NCBI GenBank assembly: GCA_019828545.1
Contig: JACVRA010000325.1
Span: forward strand, 62,001-126,000
Direction of reading: 5' to 3'
Source: Paracamarosporium sp. OC-R06-R3
Lineage: Eukaryota > Ascomycota > Dothideomycetes > Pleosporales > Didymosphaeriaceae
Length of the DNA stretch: 64,000 nt
Part shown: one piece after another, positions 59,739 to 64,000 of the stretch
How positions within the stretch are numbered: position 1 is the first letter of the stretch
Layout of the letters: every line of letters starts with the position of its first letter
Notes under the pieces: model-generated
Told to the model about the DNA's origin: nothing
The model's input: the letters and a program-made list of their open reading frames with translations, nothing else
Databases searched by the model: none
Position numbers and translations under genes: made by a program

Positions 59739-61867
59739 AGCGACTTGAGAGACTGAATCATGCTTCACGATATTACACAAAGGTTAAGGTATGGGAGTGG
59801 CGCTTGCATACAATGAGGACATTTTCTACGGCATCTGAATGAAGACACGAGGATCATTGCATGAATGACGAACGGCTGTTGCAAAAGAGGAAATGAAGCG
59901 TGCTGGACCTGCAGAAATAGACATGCATGCGCCTGGTGGGGTGAAATGGTTACGGGGTTTTGGAAGTCAGTTTCGATACGCTCGTATCCCGTACGCCCGA
60001 CGCAATAGCTAGGACCAGGGTTCGGTCACAATTCGCCATGCAGCCACCAACACACTCGAGGGTAACATGGGAAAGTGGGGTGATGTACCATTAGATCCGT
60101 TCCAACGATCTGGTACACTGGGTTCCAAGAGGCAGGCAGTCGAGAGGGAACAGACGGAATAATTTCTCGGTTTATTGCTTAATGTGAGGACGGTGTATAG
60201 TATGATTTACGATGATATTCATGAGTAGAAGCATAAGGAGGGGCATTGTTGGCATACTCTAGTATACTACCTACGATAGACGGCATGAGCAGCGCCACAG
60301 ACCTAACGTTATCGCGTGCGCACGTCACTCACTACACCATCACCCCTCCCTTCCAAACATCAAGCTTGATAGTGACGCTCCCGCTGCTAAGTTTAGCATC
60401 ACATCCAATGTCGTGGCCGGAGCGCACTGAGCATGCGTACCCAGGATCCCTTTCCCAGCGAGCATCTCCCGCCCTGATATCTATCATGCCAGACAGACAT
60501 AAATTCAGTATCCGCACTTCCCCACCACCACCACAGATCGCTTACCCCTGTTCAACAACGGACCCCGCCGGGGGGCCATCACAGCACCCTGGCATCCCCA
60601 CTAAGCAAGTGTGTATGTGTGAAGAGCGAGGCCAATGCGGAAGCCATGTTAGCGGTGAAATTGTCTCGCAGTTGTTTCCACTTGTAGGAGGAGAGACGGA
60701 TGCAAAGTGGGCTGATGTCGTGCGAGCAAGCGGGTAGAGAAGGTTTAGCGGAGGGTACACGGGAGTGGTCAGAGTGAGGAGCTTGGCGGAGGAGTGTTTT
60801 TCGACCTCGTGCTCTATAAAGAAGGTGGTCTAGCTACACTCGCTAAATAATACTAATTTAGAACATGTATCTGCATCAATATCCGTTTGTACTCTACATT
60901 ACTTGGAGCGTGCGTGGATATCTTTGACTAACTTACTCGCATAATCGAGTGTCGGCGCAGATATGACATATCGGATGTATGCTTCTAAGCCACTGATCAC
61001 TGCCCCTAAACGCCTTCCAATACTCGCGCATGTACACACATACATGGAATACGAATTGAATCAGCCATAGCCTCCCGCGTCGCACCTCGTATCCAACGCT
61101 CGCAGCGCCACAGAACCTACCTAAAATGCAAGCCTTGCTAGTTCTGCAAGCACCAAGCACTGCCTATCTCGTGTAGTCCCAAGTATAGCACAGTCGCACT
61201 GATGATCAAGCCGGCCTGCCCAGCCATCTACGTCTTCAGCTCGTTGCCTTGCTACCACCTATCGTTGCATAGCGCAGGCATACGCAGCGATAGCGCAGTA
61301 GTCCAAGCACACAGCATTCGTCGTCATAAGCTTACCGGTGCCCCAATTGCTGACCCTGACCGGTTCCGTGTAACGCTATCCTTCGCAACGCTCGCTCGCT
61401 CCGTCCCGCTCATGTTTAGGGCCGACGCAGCTCGGGGTTCATAGAAGCAGCACGTTGATACCCGGTTGGTAGTGATCTACCTACTATAATGTATTCGCCT
61501 ACAGCCAGAGGACGGAGAGTACTACGTAGCGTGTTACAAGAGGCGAAGGCAAATGGCAACGGGCATGAAAATACGAGAAGCCAACCGAGTGCGCGAAGGA
61601 ATCGCACGTGGGTGCAAGGAAGGACAAGTGTTCCTTGCAGAAGCGATGTCAGCAGGCGAGCGGTAGACTTCAATTTGATAGTCGAGAAAGTATCATAGAC
61701 TCGGAGTTCTGTATCAATACATATTAGCTGAAGGGTAACATCCAAATCCAGCCCCAGAAATGCAGATAGTCATTTTGCCGATTGCCCAGTACACACGCCT
61801 CAAAACACCATGGTCGCGCCAAAAGAAAACAAAGAGGCTAAATTCCCCACCCAGGTCAAAGGAGAAC
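59739..61867. other. Convergent intergenic region
   Basis: This 2.1-kb gap lies between converging genes. A TATA-like element (TTTATAGAG on the minus strand) near 60813-60821 is followed by a possible two-exon 63-codon frame at 60595-60332, discussed as a weak finding. Nothing else, including repeats or RNA genes, can be supported. Confidence 0.4.
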
Positions 61868-63305
61868 TCAACGACGTCCACCACCGCGGTTGCTCCGTAT
61901 CTTGCGCATGATATCTACATCGCCCGAACGGCCCTTGTTGTTCTCGTTGAAGACGACATTGCTCCTCGGAACAATTGTGTAGGTGGTAGGCCCAGACTCA
62001 GGGCGAGCGCGCATGTACGTCGTAGGAGCTGCGAGTGCCTTATGGCGAGCAGCGGCCTGCGCCGCTGCCTGGCTTGCTTGCGGATCGGCTGCACGTGCTT
62101 GGACGTTCCTACAGTATCATTAGCAACGAGCGAAAGAGCAACAATAGTAATATAAACATACGATGGGTCATAGTCGGCTTGAGCGAACTCCTTCTTGCGA
62201 TAATCGTCGGTGCGCTTCAGGATAGGGCGGGTCCAGTCGGTATATAGGCGTTCTGCTTGCCGCCTAATGTGTAGCTCAGGGCGCTTGCTCTTGCAATAGA
62301 ACATAATGACCTTGCCAATTCCAGACGCAACAAGGCTGTCTTTGGTGATGGGAAGCTTCTCCAATGCAGCGAAGAGCTCCTTCTGAATGTCGTACGCGGG
62401 GAGACTGCCGTCGCTCAGAGGCTCGAGGAAGAAGCGCACAGCTTCTAGGAGGTTGATCTCCGGATCGACAATGGAGTCCTTGATGCTGTTCTTGTTCAAC
62501 ATGGTGACGACTTCGGGTAGAAGTTTGAGCTTGTGCCTAGCTGGCTCGCCACGCTTTCGACCCTCGTTGTCCGCTTCTGCTGCTGAGGCCATGCGACGGC
62601 GCATGTCTTCAATTTCAGCGTCGGCCATTCCCTCCAAGTCGATCCCATCCTTCTTACGTCTGCGCGACCCCCCTGACGGCTTCATGAGGGCCTTGATTTG
62701 GTCATCCAGAGCACGTTTTCGTCCTATGAATTGTTAGTTGACAATAGTTGAATGTATGTGCTGAGCTACATACGCTCTTCGGGAGTCAAGTTCTCATCGT
62801 TCTCATCCGGGGTAGCTCCCCTAGTCTTCTTTCTGCTTCTGCCTTTCCGCGAACCAGAAATCTCATCGCCGCCGCTGACTTCGTCGTCACGATTCTTCTT
62901 CCGTCGCGGCTTATCAGCGCGCTTCTTTTTCTTCTTGGGCTGTTCGCCTTCACCTTCCGCTCGCTTTCTCTTGTGTACACCAATCAGGTTCATGTTCTCG
63001 CCATCGATGACTTGCGCCGGGCGCTCTTCGATGGCAATGTTGCTGGCATCGAAGTCCTCGAACTGCTGGTCGTCCAGCTCACTCAGTACGGATTCATTGT
63101 CTGAAAGCGCGGCTTCCTGAACGTCGTCTGGGTCGGGCATCTCATCTTTCGACTCGGTGACCTCCATGTCCTGATCGGGCGCGCCGAGGGGAGGGTTTAC
63201 GCCATTCTCTTCGTCGACTTCGGGTGCGAGGGGGTCCTCTGGCTCGTTACCTGCCTCAGGCAGCGGCGAGTTGGAATGCGAGCGGTCAAAGGAAACGTCC
63301 TCCAT
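61868..63305 (-). CDS. IWS1: Transcription elongation factor Spn1/Iws1
   Basis: Nuclear protein that binds Spt6 and elongating RNA polymerase II and acts in elongation, chromatin and mRNA export. Exons are 63305-62774, 62723-62162 and 62108-61868 (introns 50 and 53 bp), 444 residues. The N-terminal ~180 residues are acidic and then Lys/Arg-rich (EQPKKKKKRADKPRRKKN, a nuclear localisation signal). The conserved Iws1 core is a TFIIS-N-like helical bundle. It runs from HKLKLLPEVVTMLNKNSIKD through VDPEINLLEAVRFFLEPL and LFAALEKLPITKDSLVASGI to LHIRRQAERLYTDWTRPILK. The last exon holds RARPESGPTTYTIVPRSNVV and a basic RSNRGGGRR end. The start ATG at 63305 gives the usual acidic N-terminus. Confidence 0.94.
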
Positions 63306-64000
63306 GGTGTGTGCGGCGATTTCAACCGATCGAGAGGGTATCGGGTGGAGGCTGAGGCTAGGGTTTCGCGAAAAGCACGTAGCTGACGGTGATCATATGT
63401 AGGAGGATGGGAAAGACTGACGTGAAAGACTGACGTGAAAGATGGGAGCGTCGCGAGCACGGCGACCGGAGTAAGTGTTTCGCCGCTAGCGGCAGCGGCG
63501 ACGCGGGTCAAAGCGCAGCTTCCTTCTACAAACGACGGCAGCCGCTTGCTTCGGCCTCCACCTTGAGTTCATCAGCAACCCCCGACTTCACCTTGTGCGC
63601 GCACTCACCCGCTCGCATCACTATTCGACTCTCTTGCGCCTGCAGTTGCTGGCTTGCCGAGCAGCGCTCTCACGCGACAGCTGCACCGTCCGGCTCCTCT
63701 ATCAAACGTGCTTGCTGTCTCCGTAGCGACGCCAGACTTACCCTCATAGTCCCCCGACTGCTTCTTTGCGGCTCTTGTGTCCGCACTCGGTTTCGCACCG
63801 GTTGGCTTGGAGGAGGAAGGCATACTCGCGGGGTGGTGGCTCCGGCACTGGCTGGGAGAGTGCGAGATTTATCGCTGTTCTGGGCACCTGGCGCAGTGCT
63901 CACGCTGCTCTTGCCTGGCGAGACATTCATCAATAGCTAGCATCAAGGCGAAAACATCACTTTGTCTTAGTGTGTTCGAGAGCGAGGAAACACATCGTCC
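63306..64000. other. Upstream region of IWS1, right window edge
   Basis: This contains the IWS1 promoter and a 13-bp tandem repeat at 63411-63442. An ATG at 63823 on the minus strand opens MPSSSKPTGAKPSADTRAAK and reaches a good GTAAGT donor. It may be the first exon of a small gene, but I could not find a convincing continuation (see findings). Confidence 0.4.
63411..63442. repeat. 13-bp tandem repeat, 2.5 copies
   Basis: The unit GAAAGACTGACGT occurs twice in full and once in part in the IWS1 upstream region. TGACGT is the core of a CRE/ATF-type bZIP site, so two such half-sites lie 13 bases apart. Function is inferred only. Confidence 0.75.

Noticed and set aside
60246..60737. 163-codon plus-strand frame
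   Set aside because: It begins at a TTG, not an ATG, and the product is featureless.

Overview
The window is nuclear DNA of a filamentous ascomycete (Pezizomycotina), probably a Dothideomycete. Genes are dense and lie on both strands. Introns are short (mostly 46-60 bp) with GT/AG ends. Proteins such as the Apc15-type APC/C subunit, the fungal Nha1-type antiporter, the Pho80-type cyclin and a GH55 glucanase fit that group. The class-level placement is inference from general resemblance. I reconstructed 25 protein genes by joining exons at GT..AG sites and checking that each joined length is a multiple of three; one of them runs off the left edge. I saw no rRNA or tRNA gene, transposon or CRISPR array. 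|| Layout: 1-908 (-) unknown membrane protein, 3' end cut by the window edge; 1390-3566 (-) Na+/H+ antiporter; 5832-7375 (+) delta-12 fatty acid desaturase; 8425-11815 (-) ARMC8/Gid5 armadillo protein; 12579-15085 (-) unknown 799-aa protein; 16274-17478 (-) Pho80-like cyclin; 19490-20663 (-) serine-rich cupredoxin-like membrane protein; 22383-25345 (-) class II histone deacetylase with Arb2 domain; 27682-28868 (-) GAPDH; 30402-31201 (+) cytochrome c oxidase subunit IV/5; 33746-34367 (-) proline-rich F-box-like protein; 34379-35178 (-) ER-type membrane protein; 35511-37219 (+) alpha-tubulin; 37777-39464 (-) modular zinc-finger protein; 39934-41212 (+) SDR oxidoreductase; 41907-42140 (-) small secreted protein; 42808-43976 (+) Apc15-like APC/C subunit; 44196-45120 (-) unknown 290-aa protein; 45678-46298 (-) complex I NDUFA8 homologue; 46656-47995 (+) nucleoporin Nup57/Nup54; 48448-48704 (-) Tom5; 49569-52172 (+) GH55 exo-beta-1,3-glucanase; 53464-55395 (+) amino-acid permease; 56197-59738 (+) unknown 1111-aa protein; 61868-63305 (-) Spn1/Iws1. 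|| Most genes are core housekeeping: glycolysis, the mitochondrial respiratory chain and import, tubulin, chromatin, transcription elongation, nuclear pore, proteasomal turnover (GID and APC/C) and membrane lipid desaturation. A few suit a secreting, osmotrophic life style: the GH55 enzyme, the permease, the cupredoxin-like surface protein and the small secreted protein. Several gene pairs are divergent and share short promoters (tubulin/membrane protein, NDUFA8/NUP57, zinc finger/SDR, secreted protein/APC15). No operon-like or secondary-metabolite cluster is visible. || The most unusual signals are abrupt reversals of GC skew (C-rich to G-rich on the + strand), clearest at about 32.45 kb and weaker at about 8.7 and 44.5 kb, and a zinc-finger gene whose third module is either out of frame or reached by an intron that changes the preceding finger.
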